Origin: Campylobacter vulpis | GTDB lineage: Bacteria; Campylobacterota; Campylobacteria; Campylobacterales; Campylobacteraceae | NCBI RefSeq assembly: GCF_014217995.1 | Contig: NZ_CP041617.1 | Coordinates: 1,581,027 to 1,645,026, forward strand | Reading direction: 5' to 3' | DNA length: 64,000 nt | Shown: positions 9,771-19,690 of the stretch, piece after piece | Layout: each line of letters begins with the position of its first letter | Position numbering within the stretch: position 1 is the first letter of the stretch | The notes under the pieces: model-generated | Seen by the model: only the letters and a program-made list of their open reading frames with translations | Database searches by the model: none | Told to the model about the DNA's origin: nothing | Program-made: the position numbers and the translations under genes

Positions 9771-11276
9771 TTATATATGATTTGCTTTAAATTCTTCGAT
9801 AGCCTTAGCTAATTTATCCTCCAAATCTTTATCCAAAGCCTTTTTAGTGCGAATTTGCTCAAAGAGGTCTGGATATTTAGCTTCAATAAAAGGATAAATA
9901 CTTTCCTCAAATTCCCTAATTTTGCTGACTGCCACATCGTCTAAAAATCCCCTTGTTCCCGCAAATATAAGCACAACTTGCTTTTCTACAGATAAAGGCG
10001 AATAAGGAGGCTGTTTTAAAAGCTCAACCATTCTTTGTCCGCGTTCTAGCTGCTTACGGCTTGCCTCATCTAAATCACTTGCAAACTGAGCGAAAGCTTG
10101 AAGTTCTCTATACTGTGCCAAATCAAGTCTTAAAGTCCCAGAAACTTGCTTAGTCGCTTTAATCTGTGCTGCACCCCCCACACGCGAAACAGACAAGCCG
10201 ACATTAATAGCAGGGCGAATACCTGAATTAAACAAATCTGTTTCTAAGAAAATCTGTCCATCTGTAATAGAAATCACATTGGTTGGAATATAGGCAGATA
10301 CATCTCCAGCTTGCGTTTCTATAATAGGTAAAGCCGTCAAACTTCCTGCACCAAGCTCGTCATTAAGCTTAGATGCTCTTTCTAACAATCTTGAATGCAA
10401 ATAAAACACATCACCTGGATAAGCCTCACGACCCGGAGGACGGCGTAAAATTAATGACATCTCGCGGTAAGCCACAGCGTGTTTGCTTAAATCATCATAA
10501 ACAATTAAAGCGTGTTTTGCATTATCCCTAAAATACTCGCCCATCGTTACACCAGCATAAGGAGCGAGATATTGTAAAGCGGCAGAATCTGAAGCACCCG
10601 CATTTACAACTATTGTATATTCCATAGCACCGTGTTCTTCGAGCCTTTTTACAACCTGTGCAACAGTGCTTTGCTTTTGCCCTATGGCAACATAAATACA
10701 AATCACCCCTTGTCCTCTTTGAGAGATAATTGTATCCACAGCAACAGTAGTTTTACCCGTTTGTCTATCGCCTATGATTAATTCTCTTTGTCCCCTACCA
10801 ATAGGCACAAGGGCGTCAATTGCCTTAATCCCCGTATGTAAAGGCTCATGAACGCTCTTTCTAGCCATAATGCCTTTTGCCTTCTCTTCAACAAAGCGAA
10901 ATTCACTTGCATTAATAGGACCCTTAGCGTCGATAGGCTCTCCTAAAGCATTAACAACACGACCAACTAAAGATTCTCCAACAGGTACTTTAAGAAGTTT
11001 TTTAAGCCTTTTCACAGAGTCACCCTCTTTTAAGCCTTCACCTTTTCCCAAAACAACGATACCAACACTGCTTTCTTCGAGGTTAAGCGCCATACCCTTT
11101 TCGCCATTTTCAAACTCAACCATCTCCCCAGCCATAATGTTTTTAAGACCATAAACCTTAGCCACACCATCTGCAACGGATACTATTTTGCCCGTTTCTT
11201 CAATTTCTAAATTTAAATCAAAATTTTCTATTCTTTCTTTAATAATAGAACTGATTTCATCAGCTTTAAATTTCAT
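9771..11276 (-). CDS. atpA: ATP synthase alpha subunit
   Basis: Non-catalytic nucleotide-binding F1 subunit, 501 residues. The P-loop [11 protein letters not shown] is near residue 169, and the family signature ending [17 protein letters not shown] is near residue 365. The N-terminal beta-barrel has [16 protein letters not shown]. Start at ATG 11276 is preceded by AAGGAGAAT. It lies 11 bp after atpH. Confidence 0.97.
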   Translation of the reverse strand: MKFKADEISSIIKERIENFDLNLEIEETGKIVSVADGVAKVYGLKNIMAGEMVEFENGEKGMALNLEESSVGIVVLGKGEGLKEGDSVKRLKKLLKVPVGESLVGRVVNALGEPIDAKGPINASEFRFVEEKAKGIMARKSVHEPLHTGIKAIDALVPIGRGQRELIIGDRQTGKTTVAVDTIISQRGQGVICIYVAIGQKQSTVAQVVKRLEEHGAMEYTIVVNAGASDSAALQYLAPYAGVTMGEYFRDNAKHALIVYDDLSKHAVAYREMSLILRRPPGREAYPGDVFYLHSRLLERASKLNDELGAGSLTALPIIETQAGDVSAYIPTNVISITDGQIFLETDLFNSGIRPAINVGLSVSRVGGAAQIKATKQVSGTLRLDLAQYRELQAFAQFASDLDEASRKQLERGQRMVELLKQPPYSPLSVEKQVVLIFAGTRGFLDDVAVSKIREFEESIYPFIEAKYPDLFEQIRTKKALDKDLEDKLAKAIEEFKANHI

Positions 11277-11287
11277 TCATATTCTCC

Positions 11288-11806
11288 TTAAATGGTTTTA
11301 AGTATAAACTCGCTTAATTTATTTTGCAAAGTTTTCATAGAGAAAGAAAGCTCGTAACCTAACTCCTCCAACGCAATTTTTATCCCATCAATTTGTGTAA
11401 TTTGAACGCTTAATTTAATTTTAACATTAAATTTTGCACTAAGCTTATTTTCAAACTCTTTTAAACTCTGCTCGTCCAATTTCTCACTCGCATAAACCAC
11501 ACCCAAAAATATATTTTCTTTAAAGGCATTTTGTCTTTCAAGCTCTTTAACAATGTGTGGCACACAAGAAAGTCTTGAATTTTCTATCAAAATTTTTAGA
11601 AAATTGTTAAAATTCGGGCTAAATTTTTCAAAAAAAGACTGGATAAGCTCTAGTTTTTTTTCCTTTTTAATCCCAGCAGACTCTGCTAAAATTCTAAATT
11701 TAGCTAAAGCAAAAGCTGAAGCTAAAATGCGTAAATTTTCGTAAAGCTCCCCAGCATCTGCTCTTAAAGCAATCGCTTTAGCATATTTCTTTGCTACCAT
11801 ATTCAT
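11288..11806 (-). CDS. atpH: ATP synthase delta subunit
   Basis: Peripheral-stalk cap that joins F1 to the b subunits. It has the N-terminal six-helix domain VAKKYAKAIALRADAGELYE and a C-terminal domain with GVVYASEKLDEQSLKEFENK. I take ATG 11806, which overlaps the atpF stop (TGATG), rather than the TTG one codon upstream. The protein is 172 residues, normal for the family. Confidence 0.93.
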   Translation of the reverse strand: MNMVAKKYAKAIALRADAGELYENLRILASAFALAKFRILAESAGIKKEKKLELIQSFFEKFSPNFNNFLKILIENSRLSCVPHIVKELERQNAFKENIFLGVVYASEKLDEQSLKEFENKLSAKFNVKIKLSVQITQIDGIKIALEELGYELSFSMKTLQNKLSEFILKTI

Positions 11807-12321
11807 CAAGAAGCCTTTTTCATCATAATATTAACAATTTCTTTTTGTCCAAAACACGCACTATTTTCATCAAAAAGCTCGGCTAAAACTTGAGAAATAA
11901 CCTCTTTTTCCATTTTTCTCAATTCATATTCTTTCTGTTCTTCAAAATGCCTATCTAAAAGTGCAAGTTCTTCTTGCAATTCTTCTCTAATCCCATTTGC
12001 TAGAATTTCCGCTTCTTTTTTAGATACAATCAAAGCCTCAGCAGCATTAGCCTTCGCCTCCTCTAGCTTTTTCATCATATCAAGTTTTTTAGATTTACTT
12101 TCAAGCAATTTTTTTTGTATCTCATCTAATCTGGAAGAAATTTTTAAAATGCGACTTTTGTAAAAATGCCTCACAGGATTGACTAATAAATAATAGAGTA
12201 TCACAGCAAAAATAACAAAATTCACCGTCCTAGGTATAATGTCATACTCTCCGCTTCCACTCGGTGCAGCAACAGCACCTAAAGGCAATAAACAAATAAG
12301 ATAAATTAACCTTTTCATCAT
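11806..12321 (-). CDS. atpF: ATP synthase F0 subunit b
   Basis: Membrane-anchored peripheral stalk subunit. A hydrophobic leader-like segment at the N-terminus (RLIYLICLLPLGAVAAP) is followed by a membrane helix (VNFVIFAVILYYLLVNPV) and a long charged coiled coil (LDEIQKKLLESKSKKLD onward). AAGGAG sits so close to the first ATG that the second ATG (12318) may be the true start. It forms a pair with the shorter b' gene just upstream, as in other Campylobacter. Confidence 0.92.
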   Translation of the reverse strand: MMKRLIYLICLLPLGAVAAPSGSGEYDIIPRTVNFVIFAVILYYLLVNPVRHFYKSRILKISSRLDEIQKKLLESKSKKLDMMKKLEEAKANAAEALIVSKKEAEILANGIREELQEELALLDRHFEEQKEYELRKMEKEVISQVLAELFDENSACFGQKEIVNIMMKKAS

Positions 12322-12326
12322 TCTCC

Positions 12327-12752
12327 TTAAATCTTTTTAATATTATTTTCTAAAAGTTGTTTAAATTCTGGTAGATTTTTTAATAAATTTTGTTTTAATT
12401 CTTCTTTTTGTGCATTAAGCTCGACATAAAAACTTGCCATTTTACGCTCAAGCTCCTCTTTTTTTGTTTGAATTGCAATTTGCGCCTCTTCTTTAGCTTG
12501 ATTAATGGCACTTTGTTTAATTTTATGGATTTCTTCTCTTGTGCTTTGATGAATTTTTTCTACCTCATCATTTGCTCCAAGCATTTGTTGCGAATTTTCT
12601 TTAACCTTATTTTCATCATTTTTAATAGAACTATTTCTCTCGTCCATAAATCTTAACAAAGGCTTATATAGCATAGAATTTAAAATCACAATCATAGCTA
12701 AAAAAATCGCCATTGTAGCTAACATTATCGAAATGTGCATATCTGAAAACAT
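12327..12752 (-). CDS. atpF': ATP synthase F0 subunit b' (b-like)
   Basis: Second b-type stalk subunit, 141 residues. Membrane helix at about 8-27 (ISIMLATMAIFLAMIVILNS), the family motif LYKPLLRFMDER, then an amphipathic coiled coil to the end. It is first of the atp genes, preceded by AAAGGAAA and a 59-bp gap from parB that holds a likely promoter. Subunits a and c (atpB, atpE) are not in this cluster, which is usual for Campylobacter. Confidence 0.9.
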   Translation of the reverse strand: MFSDMHISIMLATMAIFLAMIVILNSMLYKPLLRFMDERNSSIKNDENKVKENSQQMLGANDEVEKIHQSTREEIHKIKQSAINQAKEEAQIAIQTKKEELERKMASFYVELNAQKEELKQNLLKNLPEFKQLLENNIKKI

Positions 12753-12780
12753 TATTTTCCTTTATTATAAATATTGCAAA

Positions 12781-12786
12781 ATTGTA
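12781..12786 (-). promoter_or_regulatory. Putative -10 element of an atp operon promoter
   Basis: On the minus strand the parB-atpF' gap reads GATACAATTTTGC, a good Campylobacter -10 (TACAAT) about 30 bp ahead of the atpF' start. Campylobacter promoters have weak -35 boxes, and no clear one is seen. The atp genes could therefore be transcribed both from here and by read-through from fmt-birA-parAB. Confidence 0.45.
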
Positions 12787-12811
12787 TCTAAAACAAACTA
12801 AATTCTAAATT

Positions 12812-13651
12812 TCAAGCTAGAATTTCAAATATTTTTTTAATTTTATCTTTACTTGTTAAATATATTGTTAGTTTTTCCCCTTTACTTTCACACTTTAAGC
12901 CATATTGATTTAAAATTTTCTTAATTTTTTGCATATCCTCATCAAATTCAAAAGAAAATTTCTTATTATTTAATTCTTTGTTTTTTAAATTTTGGACAAT
13001 TTTTTCCGTATCCCTTACGCTTAATTTCTGCCCCATAATGCTATCAACCATAGTTTTTTCATCATCTTTTTTAAGTCCAACTAAAATTTTGGCGTGTCCT
13101 TGAGAAATTTTACCCTCGGCAATTAATTTTTGTGTTGCTTGTTCTAAATTTAAAAGTCTTAGCGTATTTGTGATTTGTGTGCGACTTTTATGGATAATGG
13201 ACGCTAAATTTTCTTGAGTAATTTGATGCTCTTCAATTAAGCTTTTATAAGAATGAGCTAACTCAATAGGATTTAAATTTTCTCTTTGGATATTTTCTAT
13301 CAAAGCAAGTTCCCTAAGCCTTTTCTCCTTAACATCAGCCACAAAAGCCAAAATGCTCTTAAGACCTAGGATTTGACTTGCTCTAAGCCTCCGTTCTCCT
13401 GCCACCAAAACATAACGCTCGCCTTTTTTAAGCACGATGATAGGCTGAATGAGTCCATATTCTTTAATCGAATTCGCAAGCTCTCCTAAAGCCTCTTCAT
13501 CAAAATGCTTTCTAGGCTGGTAAGGATTAAGGTCGATTTTGGCTAGAGGAATTTCGCTGACTTGATTTGTGTCAAGTCCTAATTCTCTACTATAAACCTC
13601 GTCTAAATCACCGATGAGTTTGCTTAAACCTTTATCTTTATTTAAACCCAT
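12812..13651 (-). CDS. parB: Chromosome partitioning protein ParB
   Basis: CTPase clamp that loads at parS sites and spreads for origin segregation. The ParB/Srx fold carries IDLNPYQPRKHFDEEAL and the box GERRLRASQ near residue 87. A helix-turn-helix region follows (ITQENLASIIHKSRTQITN), then a C-terminal dimerisation tail. ATG 13651 is chosen over the TTG upstream, giving 279 residues. It lies four bases after parA. Two parS-like 16-mers are present in this window at 33087 and 34802. Confidence 0.94.
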   Translation of the reverse strand: MGLNKDKGLSKLIGDLDEVYSRELGLDTNQVSEIPLAKIDLNPYQPRKHFDEEALGELANSIKEYGLIQPIIVLKKGERYVLVAGERRLRASQILGLKSILAFVADVKEKRLRELALIENIQRENLNPIELAHSYKSLIEEHQITQENLASIIHKSRTQITNTLRLLNLEQATQKLIAEGKISQGHAKILVGLKKDDEKTMVDSIMGQKLSVRDTEKIVQNLKNKELNNKKFSFEFDEDMQKIKKILNQYGLKCESKGEKLTIYLTSKDKIKKIFEILA

Positions 13652-13655
13652 CAAT

Positions 13656-14441
13656 TTATCCTAAAATGCAATAAGCTAAATTTTGATACGCCAAAGAACC
13701 GGGTGATTTTATATCATAAAGTATAATAGGCTTTCCAAAACTTGGACTTTCTGCAAGCTTTACATTTCTAGGAATAATGATAAAATCATCTTCACTACTT
13801 TTCATTTTAAAAAGCTGTTTTTTAAAATTTTGCTTTAAATCCTCCACAACATCTTTAGAAAGATTATTTTGCGAACTATACATAGTCGGCAAAAATCCCT
13901 TAACTTTAAGCTTTGGGTTAATCGTTTTTTTAATAATCTTAATGGTATTTAGCACCATAGCTACCCCCTCAAGTGCGTAAAATTCACATTGTATAGGGAT
14001 AATTACACTATCACTCGCCGCAAAAGCATTAATGGTGATATTTCCAAGTGCAGGAGGTGAATCTATAATGATAAAATCATACTTATCCACCACTTCTTCA
14101 AGTTGCTTTTTAAGCATCATTTTCTTTTCATTTCCCTCATCTTTAGCAAGCTCTTGTTCTATACCGACAAGCCCTATATTTGACGGAGCTAAATGCAACT
14201 GGGGCAATTCTGTCTTTAAGATAATATCGCTTAATTTTTTTCTACCTATAAAAACATGGTAAATATTATATTCATAATTATTTCTATTAAAACCAAGTCC
14301 TGTTGTTGCATTTGCTTGCGGATCTACATCGATTAAAAGCACTTTTTTTTCCGCTACCGCCAAAGAAGCCGCTAAATTGACTGCCGTGGTCGTTTTGCCC
14401 ACGCCACCTTTTTGATTTGCTATTGTTATCACTTCGCTCAT
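13656..14441 (-). CDS. parA: Chromosome partitioning ATPase ParA (Soj)
   Basis: Deviant Walker-A ATPase that moves ParB-parS complexes. KGGVGKTTTAVNLAAS starts at residue 11 with the signature first lysine; Walker B-like DFIIIDSPPALG is near residue 125. It has 261 residues. The start overlaps the birA stop by 4 bp (ATGA), an arrangement conserved with C. jejuni Cj0099-Cj0100. Confidence 0.95.
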   Translation of the reverse strand: MSEVITIANQKGGVGKTTTAVNLAASLAVAEKKVLLIDVDPQANATTGLGFNRNNYEYNIYHVFIGRKKLSDIILKTELPQLHLAPSNIGLVGIEQELAKDEGNEKKMMLKKQLEEVVDKYDFIIIDSPPALGNITINAFAASDSVIIPIQCEFYALEGVAMVLNTIKIIKKTINPKLKVKGFLPTMYSSQNNLSKDVVEDLKQNFKKQLFKMKSSEDDFIIIPRNVKLAESPSFGKPIILYDIKSPGSLAYQNLAYCILG

Positions 14442-15091
14442 CTTAAACTATATATCCTCTTATTTGCTAATAATATTGACCCATCTTCATACAAAAAAGC
14501 ATCTTTTAACGCGTAAATTTTGCCTTCATAATGGACACTAAAATTTTTTGATTTCTCAAATTCTAACACATACTTACTAAAAATACGCTTCCATAAAAAT
14601 TTTTTTTCCAAAACTTTTATAAATTCCTCTATTAATTCTTTAGGCTCTATTTTTACATCACATAAAGCGGCATTTTGTGGAGCAAATTTGAGATTAAGTC
14701 CTATACCGCATATTATAAATTCGCCTATTTTATTGCTCATCACTCCGCCGACCTTTTTATCATTTAAATACAAATCGTTTGACCATTTAAGCCAAATTTG
14801 TGAGCCAAAACTCTCTAAAAGCTCTTTTAAGAGATAAGCAAAATAGATACTCGCAGAAGCCAAAGGCAAATCACTAGGCAAATCTCTCTCTCTCACGCAA
14901 AAAGAAAGATGTAAATTCCCCCTAGAGCTAATCCAAGCATTATCCCTACTCCCCACTCCGCTAGTTTGTTCTAAAGCATAAATGGCGGTATTTTGCCGTA
15001 TTTCACCCTTTCTTATCTTCTCGCATAAAAAAAGCTGCGTTGAGGCTATTTTTTCAATACAAATAATCTGCACTTTTAAGCCTTTTTCCAT
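14438..15091 (-). CDS. birA: Biotin--[acetyl-CoA-carboxylase] ligase BirA
   Basis: Attaches biotin to carboxylase carrier protein. Class I ligase lacking the DNA-binding domain of E. coli BirA (217 residues). Motifs: the biotin loop GVGSRDNAW (GRGRxGR-like but relaxed), LKWSNDLYLNDKKVGGV with the catalytic lysine, and IICGIGLNL. The ATG at 15091 puts 38 bp of overlap with fmt; a GTG at 15073 (VQIICIEKI) has a better AAAAAGG site and may be the true start. Confidence 0.9.
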   Translation of the reverse strand: MEKGLKVQIICIEKIASTQLFLCEKIRKGEIRQNTAIYALEQTSGVGSRDNAWISSRGNLHLSFCVRERDLPSDLPLASASIYFAYLLKELLESFGSQIWLKWSNDLYLNDKKVGGVMSNKIGEFIICGIGLNLKFAPQNAALCDVKIEPKELIEEFIKVLEKKFLWKRIFSKYVLEFEKSKNFSVHYEGKIYALKDAFLYEDGSILLANKRIYSLR

Positions 15092-15962
15092 TTAAAAAAG
15101 TTCGCCCATTAAGAGGCTTTTTGCCACTTTCTTGCAAGGCTTTAATTCTTAAAGTTCCTTTTTTACAAGCAAGCAAAAAATTCTCTTTTTCCACGGCTAA
15201 AATAAGCCCCTCTTTTTCATTTTCTTTTTCATCGTAAAGTTCTATATCTAAAAATTTTAAACCATTTTCCAAAAAAATACCCGGCCAAGGATAAAAAGCT
15301 AAAAATTTTCGATACAATTTTTTCGCATCACTTAAATCCACCAAGCCATCTTCTTTTTTAATTTTCTTGCAAATGCTAACCTTACTTTCATCTTGTTTTT
15401 GTGGAGTGATTTGAGAAAAATGACGCAAAGTCTCTACCGCCAAAGAAGCCGCTAACTCTCCAAAAAGCTCAAAAACCTCATCAGCTTTTTTACCCTTGAT
15501 ATTATGCTCCACGCTTTGCAAAATAGCTCCTGTGTCAAGTCCAGCATCCATAAGCATAGAGCAAACCCCACTGATTTCATCACCATTTAAAATTGCACTT
15601 TGTATAGGGCTAGCCCCACGGTATTTTGGCAAAAGCGAAGCATGAAGATTAATGCAAGGGGCTAAATCCAAAATATTTTGAGGCAAAATTTTACCATAAG
15701 CAGCAACCACTATAAAATCAGGCTTTAAAGCTTTTAGATTTTCAAAAAGTTCTTCATCTTTGAGACTTTTAGGAGTAAAAATAGGAATTTGAGGAGCATT
15801 TTTTTGCAAAAAAGCCTTAGTATCACTAGGAGTTAAAATTTGCTTTCTTCCCACAGCCTTATCAGGCTGGGTAAAAAGTGCTAAAATTTCAAAATACCTT
15901 AAAAGCTCTTGCAAAATGCGTGTAGCGTAGGCTGGAGTTCCCATAAATACAAGCTTTTTCAT
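15054..15962 (-). CDS. fmt: Methionyl-tRNA formyltransferase
   Basis: Formylates initiator Met-tRNA. The N-terminal catalytic domain has MGTPAYATRIL, the INLHASLLPKYRGASPIQ signature with catalytic His/Asn, and DAGLDTGAIL. The C-terminal OB-like domain ends in a lysine-rich GKRLKSADYLY. It has 302 residues, normal. It is first of the fmt-birA-par-atp-tol run and lies 45 bp after secY on the same strand, so read-through from the ribosomal operon is possible; this join differs from C. jejuni. Confidence 0.95.
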   Translation of the reverse strand: MKKLVFMGTPAYATRILQELLRYFEILALFTQPDKAVGRKQILTPSDTKAFLQKNAPQIPIFTPKSLKDEELFENLKALKPDFIVVAAYGKILPQNILDLAPCINLHASLLPKYRGASPIQSAILNGDEISGVCSMLMDAGLDTGAILQSVEHNIKGKKADEVFELFGELAASLAVETLRHFSQITPQKQDESKVSICKKIKKEDGLVDLSDAKKLYRKFLAFYPWPGIFLENGLKFLDIELYDEKENEKEGLILAVEKENFLLACKKGTLRIKALQESGKKPLNGRTFLNGKRLKSADYLY

Positions 15963-16007
15963 ACAAAACCCTTTCGCAAATTTATGGGAAAAGTCCCCAA
16001 AGAGACT

Positions 16008-17273
16008 TTAAAGACCTACGGCACTTAGAGTTTGATATTTGCTCATATAAATTTGAGCTTCAATTTTCCTCATCGTATCTAAGGCGACTTGCACAACAAT
16101 TAAAACAGAAGTTCCGCCAAAATTAAAAGGAACTCCCATAAATTTTACCAAAATCCAAGGTAAAGTTGCCACCAAAGCAAGATAAATAGATCCAGAAAAA
16201 GTAAGTCTTGAAGCGACCTCATTAAGATACAAAGCTGTCCCCTCACCTGGACGAATGCCCGGGATAAAACCCCCTTGTTTTTTAAGATTTTCCGCAATAT
16301 CCTTAGCATTAAACACTATACTTGCATAAAAATAGGCAAAAAATACCACAAACAAAAAGGTCAAAATGTGAAAGGCATAAGAATTTGGATTTAAAAAGTC
16401 ATTTACCGCTAAGATGTAAGGATTTGTGCTAGTTTGCAAAATAGTCGCCGGAAACATCAAAATCGCACTTGCAAAAATAGGTGGAATCACACCGCTTAAA
16501 TTCACCTTAATAGGAATATAGTTCATAATGCGTTTATTTTGATTTTGCATAACGACCTTACGCGAATAAGAAATGGGGATTCTACGCTCCCCAAGCTCCA
16601 CATAAATAATCACACCTATAGTTAGTAAAATAAGTAATAAAATCGCAAAAGCACTCAAGAAATTCATCTCGCCCGAATTGATTTGCCCTACGCTATTTGA
16701 AATAGCTGAAGGTATAGTAGAAACAATGCCCGCAAAAATGATAAGTGAGATACCATTACCCACACCTCTTTGTGTGATTTGCTCTCCTAACCACATCAAA
16801 AGCATAGTTCCAGCTAACATAGAAATGGCACACAAGGCTATGAAAGTATTTAAATCTTCTACCATAATGGCACTTGCTCCACCACGCCCATGCAAGCTCT
16901 GCAAACCTATGGCAACACCCACACTTTGCACCAAGGTGATTACAATGGTCGCATAACGGATAATTTGCATATATTTTTGCATACCATCGCGTTCTTTTTT
17001 CATCTTACCTATATTTGGAAAAGTAGCTGCCAAAAGCTCCATAATAATAGAAGCTGTGATATAGGGCATAATCCCCAAGGAGATAATGGAAAATCTCTCC
17101 GCCGCTCCGCCGCTAAAGACATTAAAAAGTCCCAGTGCGTTATTTTCATTATTGTTAAAAAATTCTGCAATAACATCAGCATTGACGCCTGGAACTGGCA
17201 CATAAGCTAGAACCCTATAAGCAAATAAAAATGCTAATGTGATTAAAATTTTATTCGTCAATGCTCTATTCAT
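16008..17273 (-). CDS. secY: Preprotein translocase subunit SecY
   Basis: Channel subunit of the Sec translocon, 421 residues with ten membrane segments. The first is ILITLAFLFAYRVLAYVPVPG; the signature GLFNVFSGGAAERFSIISLGI follows; then ERRIPISYSRKVV and IRPGEGTALYLNEVASRLT in the cytosolic loops. It is last gene of the spc part of the ribosomal cluster; the start shares a base with the rplO stop. Confidence 0.97.
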   Translation of the reverse strand: MNRALTNKILITLAFLFAYRVLAYVPVPGVNADVIAEFFNNNENNALGLFNVFSGGAAERFSIISLGIMPYITASIIMELLAATFPNIGKMKKERDGMQKYMQIIRYATIVITLVQSVGVAIGLQSLHGRGGASAIMVEDLNTFIALCAISMLAGTMLLMWLGEQITQRGVGNGISLIIFAGIVSTIPSAISNSVGQINSGEMNFLSAFAILLLILLTIGVIIYVELGERRIPISYSRKVVMQNQNKRIMNYIPIKVNLSGVIPPIFASAILMFPATILQTSTNPYILAVNDFLNPNSYAFHILTFLFVVFFAYFYASIVFNAKDIAENLKKQGGFIPGIRPGEGTALYLNEVASRLTFSGSIYLALVATLPWILVKFMGVPFNFGGTSVLIVVQVALDTMRKIEAQIYMSKYQTLSAVGL

Positions 17274-17665
17274 TATTTTATTCCGCTAAGGCTGATATTT
17301 TCATCTTTAACTTTAGCTTTTAAATCTTTCGCACTTGCACCAATTAGCTTGATTTTGCTAACAGATTTTGAAATTTTATGCACGGATTTAATGCTTTCAA
17401 AAGTGATTTCGCCTAAATCTTTAATAGCTGTAATTTTCTCAACATTAATCACATAAGGTTTTTCAATCTTAGAAGTAAAGCCTACTTTAGGCAATCTTCT
17501 TTGAAGAGGTTGTTGTCCTCCCTCAAAGCCTCTTTTTTCATTATAACCTTTTCTTGCGGTTTGTCCCTTGCCGCCTTTTGTGGCTGTTTTACCCATACCA
17601 CTCCCTTGACCGCGACCAATTCTTTTGATTTTTCTTGTTGAACCTGCTGCTTTTGTTAAATTCAT
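17273..17665 (-). CDS. rplO: 50S ribosomal protein L15
   Basis: Large-subunit protein, 130 residues. It opens with the glycine/arginine-rich extension [19 protein letters not shown] typical of L15, then [18 protein letters not shown]. It lies between rpsE and secY in standard spc order. It is slightly shorter than the E. coli protein, as in other Campylobacterota. Confidence 0.96.
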   Translation of the reverse strand: MNLTKAAGSTRKIKRIGRGQGSGMGKTATKGGKGQTARKGYNEKRGFEGGQQPLQRRLPKVGFTSKIEKPYVINVEKITAIKDLGEITFESIKSVHKISKSVSKIKLIGASAKDLKAKVKDENISLSGIK

Positions 17666-17668
17666 CGT

Positions 17669-18112
17669 TTATCCTTTTAGCATCGTTAAGGCTTTAATAG
17701 TCGCACGAACCACATTTGCCGAATTATTTGAACCTAAAGATTTAATCAAAATATCCTTAATTCCAGCAAGTTCTACGATAGGACGCGTAGAACCTCCAGC
17801 GATAACGCCCGTTCCCTCACTAGCAGGTTTGAGCAAAATTCTACTTGCATTATATTTAACCTCAACATCGTGAGCGATAGTAGAACCTTTAGTTTTAACC
17901 TCAACCATATTTTTAAAGGCATCATCAACAGCTTTACGAATCGCATCAGGAACTTCCTTAGCCTTACCATAGCCTACACCGACAAGTCCTTTTCTATTAC
18001 CTACTATCACTAGGGCTGTAAAACGAAATCTTCTACCGCCCTTAACAACCTTCGTAACTCTACCTATATCGACAATTACTTCTTCAAATTCTTCTCTATT
18101 ATACTTTTCCAT
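17669..18112 (-). CDS. rpsE: 30S ribosomal protein S5
   Basis: Small-subunit accuracy protein. It has the S5 N-terminal double-stranded-RNA-binding-like domain with [19 protein letters not shown] and the C-terminal [22 protein letters not shown] 18112 follows AAGGAGAGTTG; a TTG one codon upstream is discounted. This gives 147 residues. Confidence 0.96.
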   Translation of the reverse strand: MEKYNREEFEEVIVDIGRVTKVVKGGRRFRFTALVIVGNRKGLVGVGYGKAKEVPDAIRKAVDDAFKNMVEVKTKGSTIAHDVEVKYNASRILLKPASEGTGVIAGGSTRPIVELAGIKDILIKSLGSNNSANVVRATIKALTMLKG

Positions 18113-18121
18113 CAACTCTCC

Positions 18122-18478
18122 TTATAACCTAATGCCATTTTCTCTTAAAGACTCTGCTAAAGCCGCAATCACTCCGTGATACACATAGCCATTTCTATCA
18201 AAAACGCCTTGTTCAATTTTCTTTGCCTTAAGGGTTTTTGCAAATTCTGCACCAATTTTCTTTGCGCCGTCTTTATTTGCTTTAATGCCTAATTTATGTC
18301 CATCAGCTGCTGCTAAAGTAATATTTTTTACATCATCAATGGCTTGAATATATAAGGTTCTATTAGACTTAAATACTGAAATTCTAGGAAGAGTCGCACA
18401 ACCTGAAATTTTAGCCCTAATTCTTCTCTTTCTTTTGATTCTAAGACTGATTTTTCTTTTTAACACATTTGCTCTCAT
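18122..18478 (-). CDS. rplR: 50S ribosomal protein L18
   Basis: 5S rRNA-binding protein of 118 residues. Basic N-terminus ([18 protein letters not shown]), then the family core [17 protein letters not shown] and [16 protein letters not shown] at the C-terminus. Standard position between rplF and rpsE. Confidence 0.96.
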   Translation of the reverse strand: MRANVLKRKISLRIKRKRRIRAKISGCATLPRISVFKSNRTLYIQAIDDVKNITLAAADGHKLGIKANKDGAKKIGAEFAKTLKAKKIEQGVFDRNGYVYHGVIAALAESLRENGIRL

Positions 18479-18487
18479 ACCCTATCC

Positions 18488-19024
18488 TTACTTCTTAGAT
18501 GTCTTACCAGCTTTGCGGATAATACGCTCATCGGCATATTTCACACCTTTACCCTTGTATGGCTCTGGCGGTCTAAATTCGCGGATTTGTGCGGCGACCT
18601 GTCCAACGACTTGTTTATCACTTCCTTTAACAATCACATTATTTTTATCGACACTTATTTCAATCCCTGCTGGAATTTCATAATTGATAGGATGAGAAAA
18701 ACCAAGACTGAGTTCTAAAACTTTGCCCTTTAAAGCAGCTTTATAACCCACTCCATTAATTTCAAGCGTTTTAGAAAAGCCTTCTGTTAAACCTATAACA
18801 ATATTACTTGCTAAAGCCCTATAAGTTCCCCAATATGCTCTACTTTGCCTATCGTCGCCTTTTGGAGAAAAAAGAATGTGATTATCCTTAATCTCAACAT
18901 TTACATTTGCCTTAGTGTCTAAATCCTTTGCCAAATTTCCTTTTTTAAATTTAAGCAAAGTTCCTTCTAATTTTACCTCTACACCACTTGGGATAGAGAT
19001 AGGTTGCTTACCTATACGAGACAT
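18488..19024 (-). CDS. rplF: 50S ribosomal protein L6
   Basis: 178 residues with two repeated L6 domains. It begins [17 protein letters not shown] and ends with the highly conserved [17 protein letters not shown] 74-bp spacer to rpsH upstream is the largest within this ribosomal cluster; I see no hairpin or promoter of note in it. Confidence 0.97.
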   Translation of the reverse strand: MSRIGKQPISIPSGVEVKLEGTLLKFKKGNLAKDLDTKANVNVEIKDNHILFSPKGDDRQSRAYWGTYRALASNIVIGLTEGFSKTLEINGVGYKAALKGKVLELSLGFSHPINYEIPAGIEISVDKNNVIVKGSDKQVVGQVAAQIREFRPPEPYKGKGVKYADERIIRKAGKTSKK

Positions 19025-19098
19025 ATTTTTTCCTTTTTATTTGTCTAGGATATTTCTACTTTTGTAAAGAATGGATACCCAATGCCATAAAAAGCAGA

Positions 19099-19494
19099 TT
19101 ACCAAATGGTGCATAAAATTTCGCCACCAACACCAGCTTTAAACGCTTCATCATTTGCTAAAACGCCACGACTAGTGCTAACTACGATAGTACCATAACC
19201 ATTTTTAAAACGCTTAATTTCGTCTTTACCTTTATAAACACGGCGACCCGGCTTAGAGATTCTTTTAAGCTCGTTAATCACACTTTTACCTTTTTCATCA
19301 TACTTCAAAACAACATTGATAAATTTTTTCTTGTCTTCCTCGACAACATTAAAACTATCAATATAACCCTTAGCTTGAAAAATCCCTACCAAAGCCTCCA
19401 CAACCTTAGAGTGCAGAAGTTTAGTTGTTTCAAGTCTTCTCATACCTGCATTGCGAATTCTTGTAAGAGAGTCTGAAATTATGTCATTAATCAT
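19099..19494 (-). CDS. rpsH: 30S ribosomal protein S8
   Basis: Primary 16S rRNA-binding protein, 131 residues. N-terminal [18 protein letters not shown] and the C-terminal [20 protein letters not shown] ending in CTIW are diagnostic. Nine bases separate it from rpsN. Confidence 0.97.
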   Translation of the reverse strand: MINDIISDSLTRIRNAGMRRLETTKLLHSKVVEALVGIFQAKGYIDSFNVVEEDKKKFINVVLKYDEKGKSVINELKRISKPGRRVYKGKDEIKRFKNGYGTIVVSTSRGVLANDEAFKAGVGGEILCTIW

Positions 19495-19503
19495 ATTTTA
19501 TCC

Positions 19504-19689
19504 TTACCAACTTGCTTTTTTAAGACCCGGGATTAAGCCCTCATTGCCCATTTTTCTAAGACAAACTCTGCAAATTCCAAAATCTCTATAAACTGAATGC
19601 GGACGCCCACAAATTTGACATCTAGTATAGCCACGAACTTTAAATTTAGGCTTACGCGTTGCTTTTGCTATCATTGATTTTTTAGCCAT
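19504..19689 (-). CDS. rpsN: 30S ribosomal protein S14, zinc-binding type
   Basis: 61 residues starting [18 protein letters not shown]. The zinc ribbon has CQIC and CRVC pairs, the short C+ form of S14, which needs zinc. I place the start at ATG 19689, two bases after rplE ends and with GGAAAG upstream; an open extension to 19719 runs inside rplE. Confidence 0.96.
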   Translation of the reverse strand: MAKKSMIAKATRKPKFKVRGYTRCQICGRPHSVYRDFGICRVCLRKMGNEGLIPGLKKASW

Positions 19690-19690
19690 A

